From Guillardia theta CCMP2712 (Eukaryota > Cryptophyceae > Pyrenomonadales > Geminigeraceae), in contig NW_005434591.1 in assembly GCF_000315625.1 (NCBI RefSeq), positions 327,099 through 379,085 on the forward strand: a DNA stretch of 51,987 bases, written 5' to 3'. The notes under the pieces are model-generated. The model was not told the DNA's origin. It made no database searches and saw nothing but the letters and a program-made list of their open reading frames with translations. A program made the translations under genes and the position numbers. Position 1 is the stretch's first letter, and every line of letters begins with the position of its first letter. Shown one piece after another: positions 38,500 through 48,685 of this stretch.

Positions 38500-39654
38500 A
38501 TGGCCAAGAGAGCTCGAGAGCTGGTCGAGGAAGAGACGAATGCAGCTGTAGAAGAAGAGGCTAGGGGGGTGCAAACAAACGTCAACAAAGTAGATCAAGC
38601 CATCACTGATGTAGAGCAAGAGATCAAGGGAGTACAGGACGAGATCAAGGGAGTACAGGACGAGATCAAGGGAGTACAGGACGAGATCAAGGGAGTACAG
38701 GACGAGATCAAGGGAGTAGTGGACGAGATCAAGGGAGTAGATCAAGTCATGGCGGATGTAGAGCAAGAGATTAGCCAGGCACAAGACCCCAATATGAAGG
38801 CTGACTTGATCATGAAACGAACGAAGCTTGAAGGTGAAAAGAATCGGCTTGCGGTCCGAGAGACACGTCTTCGAGATGACAAGAGACAGCTTCGGAATGA
38901 CAAGAGACAGCTTCGAGATAAAGAGGCAGGACTTCGAGATAAAGAGGCACGGCTTCGAGAGGAAACGAAGGAAAAGAAGCAGGCAGCCTTTACCTGGACA
39001 GAGTCAGAAGCTCGGCTTGACGGCATGGGCTTTTGCAAGGAGGACAAATACTTCCGTCTAGCTTGCTCTTACTTAAAGGGCACAAATGTAAACAGCGGAG
39101 AGCATCTTCTTCTTGTGATGATCATTATCCTGGGTGTGGTTCATGTGTACATGCACATGACGTCCAGTCCGGTGAAGAGTATCACGCCGTTGCAAGACAA
39201 CATCTGTCCCTTGCAGACGCGATACAATGATACTCTGTTGAGGCATTTTCCAGTGCCACCCAACATTACGGAGCCAGTCCAGCAGGAGCAAAAGCCGAGC
39301 CCCCAGAAGAACGATACCGTGCGGCCAACCCAGGATCAGAAGCAGCCAATCCAGGAGGAACAGAAGCCGCAGGCCCCCCCAAAGGAAGGGAATCAGTCTG
39401 AGACACGCCAGGAGGAGCAGAAGACTTCAACTGCAGATCACGAGAATGTGAACCAGAAAGAACAGAAATGGACTGTCTTCAGTTCGTTGCATCTTCCCCG
39501 CATCGACCTTGTTCGCCTGTCGGTCCCTGTCGGGACGCTTGCCATCGCAATCGCTTCTCGCGTCACCTACAACTCGATCATGCAGCGCCGTGCGTACTAC
39601 AAGAAGCTGAATGATGATTTAGATGCGATCATCAACAGAAAGCCGTTGTGGTAA
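38500..39654 (+). CDS. Intronless coiled-coil membrane protein with 7-aa repeats, 384 aa
   Basis: A single exon from a clear ATG (GCCATGGCC, Kozak-like) to TAA. Residues about 30-90 hold a coiled coil including perfect GVQDEIK heptads. Residues about 105-160 form a second charged helix made of repeats (RQLRNDKRQLRDKEAGLRDK). A hydrophobic segment LLLVMIIILGVVHVYMHM lies at about 204-221, followed by a Gln/Pro/Lys-rich linker (about 250-315) and a weaker hydrophobic stretch VGTLAIAIASRVTYN near the C-terminus. It could be a single-pass or hairpin membrane anchor with a cytosolic coiled coil. Family unknown. AATAAA at about 39676 is a plausible polyadenylation signal. Unlike most of its neighbours it lacks introns. 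Confidence 0.75.
   Translation: MAKRARELVEEETNAAVEEEARGVQTNVNKVDQAITDVEQEIKGVQDEIKGVQDEIKGVQDEIKGVQDEIKGVVDEIKGVDQVMADVEQEISQAQDPNMKADLIMKRTKLEGEKNRLAVRETRLRDDKRQLRNDKRQLRDKEAGLRDKEARLREETKEKKQAAFTWTESEARLDGMGFCKEDKYFRLACSYLKGTNVNSGEHLLLVMIIILGVVHVYMHMTSSPVKSITPLQDNICPLQTRYNDTLLRHFPVPPNITEPVQQEQKPSPQKNDTVRPTQDQKQPIQEEQKPQAPPKEGNQSETRQEEQKTSTADHENVNQKEQKWTVFSSLHLPRIDLVRLSVPVGTLAIAIASRVTYNSIMQRRAYYKKLNDDLDAIINRKPLW
38619..38733. repeat. 21-bp tandem repeat within the coiled-coil gene
   Basis: Four nearly identical 21-bp units (GAGATCAAGGGAGTACAGGAC), then degenerate units, each coding one heptad. Perfect DNA identity points to recent slippage or duplication. Confidence 0.95.
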
Positions 39655-39755
39655 ACCCGTTTTGCTAGTGTTGCAATAAAGTACGTTCAATATCTACTCC
39701 CGGTGAGCGCGATGTATAAAGGGGTGGTTGGCTGGGCGGTGGGGTGTGGTGGGAT

Positions 39756-41436
39756 ATGGGGGGTGGGGCACGGTGGGCGCTTGCCGGCTCCTGCCTCCTG
39801 GCGTGGCTCGGGGGCGTGTCGGGGCAGGGCTTCATGCCGGTCCACGGGAGCATCAACGTGATGCCCACGGCTGCGCTGCACTCGGCATCGAGCGTGTCGT
39901 ACGACTACGCCGCGCGGGTGTGGTCGATCCAGCTGACCTTCGACGCCGGGGTGGCAGGGGTGCCGTACGCGCCCTTCCTGCTCGACCAGCGGCGGGACAC
40001 GGGGCCGAGCCTCAACTTCCTCTCGGAGGTGGCGCCGTGGTGCGGGCTGGTGCGCTCCTACTGCTGCTTCGAGGACCTCCTCAACGGCACGCTCTACTTC
40101 AACGACGCGCTGGCCTCCGCCGTCTCCGGGCTGGGCGCGTGCGCCTCGGCGCCGGGGGCGTGGGCCGCGGCGCTGGCCGACCCCTCGGCGTACGGCGGGG
40201 TCCGGCCCGCGGGCAACGTCACGTTCGACTTCGCGGGCAACACGCTGCGCATCCCGCACGAGCAGGCGCAGCTGTACGGGCGCGAGTACCTGGACCAGAA
40301 CAACAACTACGTCGTGGACCTCCGCTTCCTCGCGGTGTTCCAGTCGGCGGCGGCGGGGGTGCTGGAGCTCGCATGGGTGCCGTACCAGGCCGTGCTGCTC
40401 CGCGACATCGACGGGCTCTTCGGGCGCTCGTACGAGGACGTGCGGCAGTGCGTGGCGGCGCCCTACCCGAGCCCGGCCGACTCCTTCTGGCTGGCGCGCT
40501 ACGCCTCCCCCGCCTCGGCGGACAAGGTGTGCGAGTGGTACTGCAACCTGGGGCGCTACAGCTTCCCGCTCCACGCGGCGCAGGCGGAGAGGCTGGCCGC
40601 CCGCGCGGGGCATCGCCGTGGGGTACAGCCTGTGGCTGCTGATGAACACGACGGAGCTGTCGCGGGCGCTGGGAGCGGACGTCGTGCCGCGCAACCTGAC
40701 GATGGAGTCGGCGCCGACGGTGCCGGCCTGGCTGGACTCGGTGGCGGCCAACATGAGCGCGGGCATCGCGGAGCAGGTGGCGAGCATCGCGGGGAGGGCG
40801 GTCGGGGTGCGGGCGCTGGCGGAGCTGCACAACACCCAGTACGCGCGGGAGTGGCGGGTCTACATGCACACGCTGAGGGCCGTGTACGAGCGGCTGAACC
40901 CCGGCAGCGCCGTGGCGGGGCTCGAGACCGTGTTCCTGCGGGAGAGCGCCTCGCAGCCGTACGCGTTCCCGCCCTGGCTGCAGCAGATGGGGGTGTTCGA
41001 CCGGGAGGGCACGGTCGCGGTGGCGGACTACCCGGTCGCGAGGCGGTCGGGCCCGCGCGTGGGCCTGCAGCGGCGCGGCGGGCGGAGGCAGGCGCTGCCC
41101 GCGGCCCCCATCGACGCGGTGGCGATGGAGATGGTCGTCTTCCTCGACACGCAGGGGCTGACGGTGGGGGAGGTGGTCAACTCGATCTTCCAGGCGGGGG
41201 TGGCGATGGTGAACTCCACCTCGCTCCGGGGGCTGTGGGGGATGGACATCTTCGTGCGGGAGCTGACCGTGCGGGTGGAGCCCGTGGGGAGCCGGTTCCA
41301 GGGCGGCTTCCTGGTCTCCTTCCTCCTGCTCGGGGCCGCGGGGGCCGCGCTGGCGTGCCTGGGGTGCTACGCCCTGTCCGTCCCGCCCTACGAGCGCCTG
41401 CGCAGGGCTCCGGGCTCGTATGCAGACGCGGGTTGA
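39756..41436 (+). pseudogene. GC-rich type I membrane protein gene with a frameshift
   Basis: From ATG 39756 the frame encodes a signal peptide (WALAGSCLLAWLGGVSGQG) and a luminal region with paired cysteines and N-glycosylation sites. About residue 283 the frame changes. Before 40605 the sensible frame reads QAERLAARAG; after it, GIAVGYSLWLLMN continues in another frame to a TGA at 41434-41436. Near the C-terminus GGFLVSFLLLGAAGAALACL is a transmembrane helix followed by a short basic tail. The break falls in a GGGG run (about 40607-40610), where one extra G would restore continuity, and no GT-AG intron fits. It is therefore either a one-base deletion in the organism or a sequencing error. 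The region is much more GC-rich than its flanks. Family not recognised. Confidence 0.6.
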
Positions 41437-41496
41437 AATTCCGAGCGTATTTAGGGCGGGAGGCCGCGCCGCACCCCATGGTTGCTGGCGGCCGGT

Positions 41497-41901
41497 ATGT
41501 CGTACAGGCAGTCCTCGAAGCAGGTGGAGCGCCACAAGCACGTGGGCGAGCTGGACAACCTTCATCGCTTTGAGAGCGAGGCCATCGTGACGACCGTCAA
41601 CGAGATCGCCGAGGGGGGGCTGAGGCCGCGGACGCAGCTGCTGGACGCCGCGGACTGCCACACGCTGGTGCGGGCCACGCTGACGCTGGGCGGGGTGGGC
41701 GGCGGCGGGGAGGATGGGGCGGGGACCGTGCTGGCCTCGGCGATGATGAAGGTGCCCGTGGGCGTGCCGAGCGGGGCGGACGCGGCGACCTCCGCGGCGC
41801 TGCTGTCGAAGATGCTCGGCCCCAACAGCGGCCTCTTCGCGGGGCACGAAGACGCGCGGACGGCGATGCTCCGGCACCTCCGCGGCCTGTTTAGGGTTTA
41901 G
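41497..41901 (+). CDS. Unknown protein, C-terminus cut off by a telomeric array
   Basis: The frame starts MSYRQSSKQVERHKHVGE and runs in GC-rich sequence through an Ala/Gly-rich middle (LGGVGGGGEDGAG) to AMLRHLRGLF. It then enters TTTAGGG repeats and stops within the second repeat (TAG at 41899). The telomeric DNA thus supplies the last codon and stop, so the natural gene was probably longer. It follows the frameshifted membrane gene by 60 bp in the same GC-rich island and may be its cytosolic part or a separate gene. Confidence 0.5.
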   Translation: MSYRQSSKQVERHKHVGELDNLHRFESEAIVTTVNEIAEGGLRPRTQLLDAADCHTLVRATLTLGGVGGGGEDGAGTVLASAMMKVPVGVPSGADAATSAALLSKMLGPNSGLFAGHEDARTAMLRHLRGLFRV

Positions 41902-41945
41902 GGTTTAGGGTTTAGGGTTTAGGGTTTAGGGTTTAGGGTTTAGGG
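41890..41945 (+). repeat. Interstitial telomeric array 1, (TTTAGGG)8
   Basis: Eight perfect TTTAGGG units. The G-rich strand runs to the right, as at a right-hand chromosome end, yet more sequence follows. Confidence 0.98.
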
Positions 41946-41981
41946 GGCCCCTGACAGAGGCAGGGGCCCCTGACAGAGGCA
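41944..41981. repeat. 19-bp tandem repeat, two copies, after telomeric array 1
   Basis: GGGGCCCCTGACAGAGGCA occurs twice head to tail, beginning with the last GG of the telomeric array. The core GGGGCCCC is palindromic. The repeated-family gene starts about 90 bp later. Confidence 0.95.
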
Positions 41982-42069
41982 TGCTGCTCTGCGGCGCGTA
42001 GGGAGAGCGCAAGAGGACCGGAGGAAGCTGCGAGCAAGAGGTTTGTATAGTTCAAACAGCTTTCTAAGC

Positions 42070-43099
42070 ATGGTACTACAGTATGATGAGAGCGTTCGCA
42101 ACCTGCTGTATCGGAGATCATGCCAATACACGCAGGGCGAGCGCTCTGGAGGCCACGTCGAAGAGGCCGCCGACCTCGTCGAGAGGGTGAAGAACTTCGC
42201 GAAGCGGTATCCTGGTAGTAGGACAGCTCATGCTTGCAGAGCTGAGGGGGGATGCACCCCCGACGCTATCGCTGAAGCCATCCGCTCAACATGTCGGCAG
42301 GCGAGACGCGACCTGTTTGAAGACTCTCTGAGGGAATGGAGCTCAGAGTCGAGAGCATGGTTTATACAACAGATGGAGGAGGCCAAGAAGCAGAATGTCG
42401 AGACATACATCGGCACAGAAGGCACCGAGGGGACCTCCTTCATCTCCATGACTCTCCTGGGCATCTCCTCGATGTATGTTCGACAAGAAGACAAGTTGAA
42501 ATCGAAGCTTATGGAGCTAGGTCTCATGGTAGACTCAGTCGATGGCACCTTACAGACCTGAGATAGCACGAGCAGACGACATCTCAGTCACCGTCTCCTT
42601 CCTTCGGAATGAAGCAGCCATGGAGCTATGGGAAGGCAGGAGAGAATACTGCATAGACGGCAGATCGTTCAGAGCCACAGAGGTGAGCATTGCACATGAC
42701 CGGTCCTTCAAGCTTCGAGCCAAGCGAGGACCTTGGGGCAAGGGAGGGAGCCTTGCCGAGCTATCACAGCTCTTAGCTCTTGGAGGAATGTCGACGGCCG
42801 ACATAGCTCAGATCTATCGATTTCAGCTGCTCTCGCAATCTCTTGCAGCCGCAGAGGTACAACCACTTGCGGGCATGCTCGTGCAGGGTCCTGGGGGCAA
42901 GTACTGGCACTCTCCAGCAAAAAGAGCTGGAGTGGGTGCTCAGCTCGCCTTCGACGGCAAGTTGCGAGCAGACCTTGGCCTCGTTCAGAGAGAGCGAGGC
43001 GATGGAGGGGGTACATCTCACTCTCATCAGCGACGACGCCAAGCTCAGAGAGACGTTTGCAGTCGAGCTCACAGCCGACACCTTCGTTCCTAGTGGCTA
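42070..43099 (+). pseudogene. Subtelomeric family gene, copy 1, frameshifted and truncated
   Basis: Homologous to the intact copy at 48686-50833, starting MVLQYDESVRNLLYRRSCQY. Frame one ends in a stop at about 42559, where some 20 bases present in copy 2 are missing. The match resumes in another frame (APYRPEIARADDISVTVSF to PLAGMLVQGPG). It shifts again near 42880 by another deletion, continues as KELEWVLSS...FRESEAMEGVHLTL, and ends at a stop after FVPSG. The second half of the protein is absent. At least two frameshifts and a truncation make it a decayed copy. The roughly 70 bp upstream are also shared with copy 2, so the duplicated unit includes 5' flanking DNA. Confidence 0.88.
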
Positions 43100-44640
43100 A
43101 GTGACACAAAGGTTTTTCGGGTTTTTGCCGTTTTCTCACGGGCAAACCTTTAGAGGGCATTAAAAGGTGGGGTGGGGGTGTATGTGTACGGGTATATTTG
43201 TATTACAAATGTACCGGTTCCAAGCTCATTCGGGGGGGTAGGGGTACTCGTCTGCCGAAAAAATGGCGCGCGGGCATCCTCCAGGAGGTGGGTGCATAGC
43301 GTACTTGCCCGCCTTTGCCAGGATCCATTTGTCTTCACATGCACAGGACGTGATCATATTAGTGTAAATATGATTCAAAAAATCCATTTTCTTATCCTTT
43401 CCATCAGTTTTTGTCCAATGAACACGGTTTGTGAAATCGCCAACTCGTCTTCGATGCAACTGAAATGAACATTCTTGCACAGACAAGCAGGTAACAACAG
43501 TCGAATATCGTTTAATGATATCAAAACTTATTTGATCATGCTTAAGATCTGTTAATTTGTTCTTCAATTACGCAAAATTTTCCTTACAGCAATGTCGTGA
43601 AAAACAGTTCCTTTGCGTTCCAGGACCACACAATCCAAAAGGGCGCTTCAATGGATCGTTTTTGCTGCACTGGTAACAGCAAAAGGAAGTCTTGCAACCA
43701 TGTTTGTCCCTGCCACAGCATACCTTACACCTTACACGAGTTACTTTCGCTCATAGCGTTGTCGCTCTCAACTGACCCCTCTGGTTTCCAATAGTTTTCT
43801 GTGGGGGTATCCTTCCACATATGTGAATAGCAAATGGCAGTTGGGGTCTGGGGTGGGTCAGACGGCTGGGAGCTGATTCAAATTGGTTGGGACCAGTTTA
43901 AGGGGGTAGGGTACTTCCTGGTAGCAAATAATTGTACCAACAGTACCATTTTTATGGTACACATAGAGTACTGTTAGGAAAACTTGTACCAAAATAGTTT
44001 ATGCGGTACCTCCCCTGTTCAAACTATGATGCTTTGGACCCACCTGTTTCCCAGTGAAAGTCCCTTCTCCGATGGGGTCAAGTTTTGGACCCTACCCTGC
44101 CTCCGACCAACATAGACCACCCTTGTAGATCAGAGGGAGCTCTCAAGCCTTGCCCCTTCCCTTCCCTGGTTGCATATCCAAGGTTAGCAAGTGAATGTTA
44201 CGCAGACGTGACTCGTCTGCAGCAGGAGAGCTCAGACGAGGACAAGCAGAGGCAATCCTTGCAGAATCTGGTGTGAGCGCAGCAGTCTGAATACATCTCT
44301 GTGATTGCAAACACATGTAAAGAGGGTTGATCATCATAGATTTTAGCAGCTTGAATAAGGAGTACTCTGCACGGACCGTCCGCTAGTGGCGCTGTACGAT
44401 GGATGACATTGACTCTCATGAGCAATAAGTAGGAAGTCATGAAGCATGTCACGGAGACAGCATGATCTATACTTATTTCATAGGAATCTGCTGCAAAGAG
44501 TCGGGCTTGAGGGCGTTCTGAGCAATATGCAAGAGTATTGCCAAGGCATGTAAAGAGTTTCAAGGAATACCAGTGCATTCATCAAATAGCAGTGATGAGG
44601 TACCACATGAAGGCATGACTTGCAAATTGATTGCATGTCG
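43100..44640. other. Intergenic region, AT-rich with G-rich tracts
   Basis: No gene supported. Tracts GGTGGGGTGGGGGTG (about 43167) and GGGGGGGTAGGGGTACTCG (about 43232) lie here. A further tract (about 43891-43990) includes GGTACTTCCTGGTAGCAAAT and several GGTAC words. Base composition otherwise falls well below that of the GC-rich island to the left. Confidence 0.45.
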
Positions 44641-45345
44641 TGTTCCATTTGATGACTTACAATCAAGACGCTTTTGAGCGACAAAACGATACCCCTTATA
44701 GCATTGTAAATCATATTTCATTTCCTTCACCTCGAGTCGAAGCAAGAAATTTTCAAGGTGCTGATATCTTTGTTTTGACTAGACTGACATGGTATCAGGA
44801 GCAGTTAATTTATGATAGATCCGATTGAATCATGCAGACGAAAATGGACATACCCTTTTGAATAAATCTTTCTCCTCGAGTCTCATACCTGAGCTTTCTT
44901 GCCTCTTCTTTGTAACCTAACATGTACAAAGCATTGGCATTTTCTTACACAAAGTAAACTGAGCCTGACCAGCTTCTCTTATTCGCTGCATTCTCGCCCT
45001 TCCATCATCCTGATCTTTTCCTCGCTTGACACCCTTGGGCCAATGCGAGTTGCATGCTGCGATATCATCAATTGCTTGGAACCAAGCGATAAGTGGAACA
45101 AAGCGCTCAGGTGCTATGCAGGCTGCAATGCATCGCCGGCATTCCAACCATATGGATAAGTTTGCCAACTTTGCGCTGCTCATATTACTTGCAGCGAAAG
45201 TCAACCATTCCAGATGATAAGGACAATGTATGAGACTTGCGCAGAAGAATGTGCAAACACTTCCACACGACGGTGAGTGTGCACGATTCCACATACACAA
45301 GAATGCTGCGCAGAAGTATCTACCAATTTCTTGTCTAACCACTCT
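44641..45345 (-). other. Possible exons of a minus-strand helical (TPR-like) protein
   Basis: On the minus strand, pieces look coding: LANLSIWLECRRCIAAC and AACNSHWPKGVKRG with ARMQRIREAGQAQFTL (45200-44930), ANALYMLGYKEEARKL (about 44935-44890) and LENFLLRLEVKEMKYDLQC (about 44750-44690). ANALYMLGYKEEARKL resembles a TPR helix-A/B pattern. I could not chain the pieces with consistent splice phases, so a degraded gene is as likely as a live one. Confidence 0.3.
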
Positions 45346-46571
45346 TTTGATGAATTAGCATCGACTTCTCTAACATGTACATCAGGTCATGCAGGCTCAT
45401 GGAGAAATGATGATGTTGTTAGCAACAACTTGGCTTTGTTTTATTGAAGTACGTTAAAAACATCACCTAGGCCGCTACATATTCCCATGTCCGCTTTGCA
45501 ACAGTTCTGAACCACGTATCACCATAAAGTTGTACATCAATCGACTAGTCCGATAACATCTTCATGTAGAGCCTCAGTTTCAAGCACAACGCGGTTTGGA
45601 GCGATACTGTGACTTGTTTGCCTGGTATGATTACATGTGACATGCTCCCTTAGACAATTGAAGAGTATTGTAGAAAATTCAGTCAAGCGGTGCACAGTTC
45701 AGCCTTTCTTTCTTACTATTCATCAAACATAGTGTATCAGACAGATGTCATTGTGTGGATCGACGCAAAATAAAGATGAACTCGAAGTTCTGTCTGAAAA
45801 ATGACCCTTTGCAAGTACTGATGGATCGAGAGCAAGTTCTTGATGCTGTATCATTGAGAAGTAAAATAACAGTCATTTGCCAGTGCTACACGACTCGTAT
45901 CCATCAGCTTGAAATATGCACACCTGAGTTTCATTCCATGAATCATCTTTCCTCCCGCATTCAAACTGAGAAACTCAGTGCTTGTCAACTCATGGGCATG
46001 GTTTCAGAGTTTGAATTTCCAGCAAGTTGAGGAAGGACAAGGCAGACAGAAGCGTCAAAGAAAGTTGAGGGTCATCAGGGAAGGTCTGACGAGAGTCTGA
46101 GCCTCATGAACAGGGAAGGATAGGGATGCGCAAGTGTGGAGGGCAGGGAGATGGGGAGGGAGACACCCTCTGCTAAATGTATTTTAAAAGGTACCCATTA
46201 CAGTACCAGACCAAGACCTGTACCCCCCACCCCCCTGTCGCGTCCGTTGGGTTCGAATATTTGAAATACTACCACGCCTACCCATCAGTTTCTGGTACAA
46301 ATCATTACTCCACTATACAAGCGCTATGTGACCCTATCCAAAGACAAATAGGAACGATTGTTTACTTATCTAAGCTCTCAATTACCCCCGATTGCCGTTG
46401 AACTTGCAGCGCTGGAAATGGATTTTCAAACCTTCCAATCCTTGGATTTTTTACTCACACACAATTTTGTACTGGGAAACGCCTGGATCTGGTACAAATC
46501 CCAATTGTCAGCAAGTTCCTTGACCCGACAACGCTATGGACGTCCTTGGAACGGCCCGTGTCGTCTTGTGC
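45346..46571. other. Intergenic region without recognisable genes
   Basis: No supported exon. Near 46210-46320 a C-rich tract (CCCCCCACCCCCCTG) is followed by GTTTCTGGTACAAATCATTACTCC. This resembles the motif after the C-rich tract at 34210 and suggests a dispersed decayed repeat. Confidence 0.4.
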
Positions 46572-47709
46572 TCAGCCAAAAAATTGTTCACGGAAACAAG
46601 AAAATGTAGCATGCCTCTTTCTTTTCCGCGAAGGTCTCCCGCCTTCAAAGCTATTTGTCATCATCTGAACGGAAAGATCAGCAATGAACGAAGAGTGATC
46701 AATATCTTCATCTGTTTCCTTGTACAAGCAGTAAACCTTGTAAGCGTCCACCTCAATCATGCCCATGATAGATGTCATCATTCTGAAAATCCAATTCTGT
46801 GTACGAACGCAGTCTTCGAGACCTAAACTGGATTGTCTCAGTTGATTGTGACGATCGATAACTCCTGCTGATGTGAAATATGACTTCACCATAGCTGTTC
46901 TGGGAACCGTGAAGGTCCAAGGAACCCGCTCCTGAGTCTCTGGTACCGTCCTCATTCGACGCTTCACATGTGGATCTGTAGAGGTCGTGGTATTCCACGT
47001 GGAAATCAAGATCTTCTTCGGCAATCCACGGCGTCCAGGTTCATTCCAGGCATGAGCATACACGTATAAATCCTGTCCATTAACTTCGCGTACCAGCCTT
47101 GCAGTCTTCGTGGCTCCTCTGGGGGGGTGTGGCTCCCATGCTGCACCATTCAGGTAAGCTTTCGGGAACCCAGAATACGCTGTTTTGACTAAACCCGTAA
47201 AAAAAGTGTTCCGTTCCAGAAGCGCGACGGCTGTTGAAAGTGAAGCAAACGCTGAGTCTCCGTATAGAATATGACCCTTCCCGAGGTAATTTTGCATGAT
47301 GCGAAGAACCAGAGCTGTGTGCTTTGGATATTGAGAGTTGTATTGCCTGGTACCCATCTCCTCTTTGCCTTCTTGCAACTCCAGATGGAGCATGATCCCA
47401 AAAGTGCATTCAGCCAGATTCTTGTACTCGCTTCCCTTCCACCCTGTCACACGTCAAGATTCAAGCAATGAAACAACCAAATCTAATCAGTACCTGCCGG
47501 CATGGATTCCATTTTCCCATTGATTCATCAATTGTCAATTCGCTTCCAGCTCGAACAGTTCGAAGCCTATTGCGATTGAACGCTTCGATAAGAGGACGAA
47601 TCTTGTCAAACCGTTGCCTAGACCCGTCGGCTTGAGGTGGCCACAGTTTCAAGTGTTTTTTCCACAGTTCAAACCGCCTACGCGATACTCCAAAGCGGTT
47701 GCCGATGTC
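46572..47709 (-). pseudogene. piggyBac-family transposase (DDE_Tnp_1_7), 5' end lost at telomeric DNA
   Basis: Exons 47709-47494 and 47435-46572 are joined by a 58-bp intron (GTACTG...GGAAG) in phase 0. The protein shows the piggyBac order: RFDKIRPLIEAFNRN; GSELTIDESMGKW with the first catalytic Asp; LGKGHILYGDSAFASL with the second; NTFFTGLVKTAYSGFPKAYL; and SAGVIDRHNQLRQSSLGLE with the third. The DDE/D residues are therefore kept. The N-terminal part before DIGNRFGVSRRRFELWKKH is missing because sequence changes to TTTAGGG repeats at 47723. No cysteine-rich C-terminal finger is seen; the end is basic (RPSRKRKRH). It cuts and pastes at TTAA in the known family. Here it is a relic, or a domesticated version whose 5' end was cut off. 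Terminal inverted repeats were not found. Confidence 0.88.
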
Positions 47710-47722
47710 AAGTGGGGGAGGG

Positions 47723-47833
47723 TTTAGGGTTTAGGGTTTAGGGTTTAGGGTTTAGGGTTTAGGGTTTAGGGTTTAGGGTTTAGGGTTTAGGGTTTAGGGT
47801 TTAGGGTTTAGGGTTTAGGGTTTAGGGTTTAGG
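47723..47833 (+). repeat. Interstitial telomeric array 2, (TTTAGGG)~16
   Basis: Fifteen full TTTAGGG units and a partial TTTAGG, fused to a truncated transposase on the left and directly to a 19-bp satellite on the right. Confidence 0.98.
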
Positions 47834-48593
47834 AGGCGCCGTTATTTTCGGCAGGCGCCGTTATTTTCGGCAGGCGCCGTTATTTTCGGCAGGCGCCGTT
47901 ATTTTCGGCAGGCGCCGTTATTTTCGGCAGGCGCCGTTATTTTCGGCAGGCGCCGTTATTTTCGGCAGGCGCCGTTATTTTCGGCAGGCGCCGTTATTTT
48001 CGGCAGGCGCCGTTATTTTCGGCAGGCGCCGTTATTTTCGGCAGGCGCCGTTATTTTCGGCAGGCGCCGTTATTTTCGGCAGGCGCCGTTATTTTCGGCA
48101 GGCGCCGTTATTTTCGGCAGGCGCCGTTATTTTCGGCAGGCGCCGTTATTTTCGGCAGGCGCCGTTATTTTCGGCAGGCGCCGTTATTTTCGGCAGGCGC
48201 CGTTATTTTCGGCAGGCGCCGTTATTTTCGGCAGGCGCCGTTATTTTCGGCAGGCGCCGTTATTTTCGGCAGGCGCCGTTATTTTCGGCAGGCGCCGTTA
48301 TTTTCGGCAGGCGCCGTTATTTTCGGCAGGCGCCGTTATTTTCGGCAGGCGCCGTTATTTTCGGCAGGCGCCGTTATTTTCGGCAGGCGCCGTTATTTTC
48401 GGCAGGCGCCGTTATTTTCGGCAGGCGCCGTTATTTTCGGCAGGCGCCGTTATTTTCGGCAGGCGCCGTTATTTTCGGCAGGCGCCGTTATTTTCGGCAG
48501 GCGCCGTTATTTTCGGCAGGCGCCGTTATTTTCGGCAGGCGCCGTTATTTTCGGCAGGCGCCGTTATTTTCGGCAGGCGCCGTTATTTTCGGC
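47834..48593. repeat. 19-bp satellite, exactly 40 identical copies
   Basis: The unit AGGCGCCGTTATTTTCGGC fills 760 bp = 40 x 19 with no variant that I can see. It contains the palindrome GGCGCC. It abuts telomeric array 2 with no spacer and ends about 90 bp before the intact family gene. Confidence 0.97.
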
Positions 48594-48685
48594 AGCATGG
48601 CTCCTCGTCAGGTGTAGGGGAAGCCGCCAGGGCGCCAAGGAAGCTGCAAGCGAGAGGTTTGTATACTTCAAATAGCTTTCTAAGT

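Noticed and set aside
39687-41877. Several long minus-strand frames (up to 552 aa) in the GC-rich island
   Set aside because: High GC suppresses stop codons. The plus strand shows signal peptide, membrane helix and sensible composition, while the minus frames are Arg/Pro/His-rich shadows.
47834-48593. CRISPR array
   Set aside because: The 19-bp units are directly head to tail with no variable spacers, and the DNA is eukaryotic.
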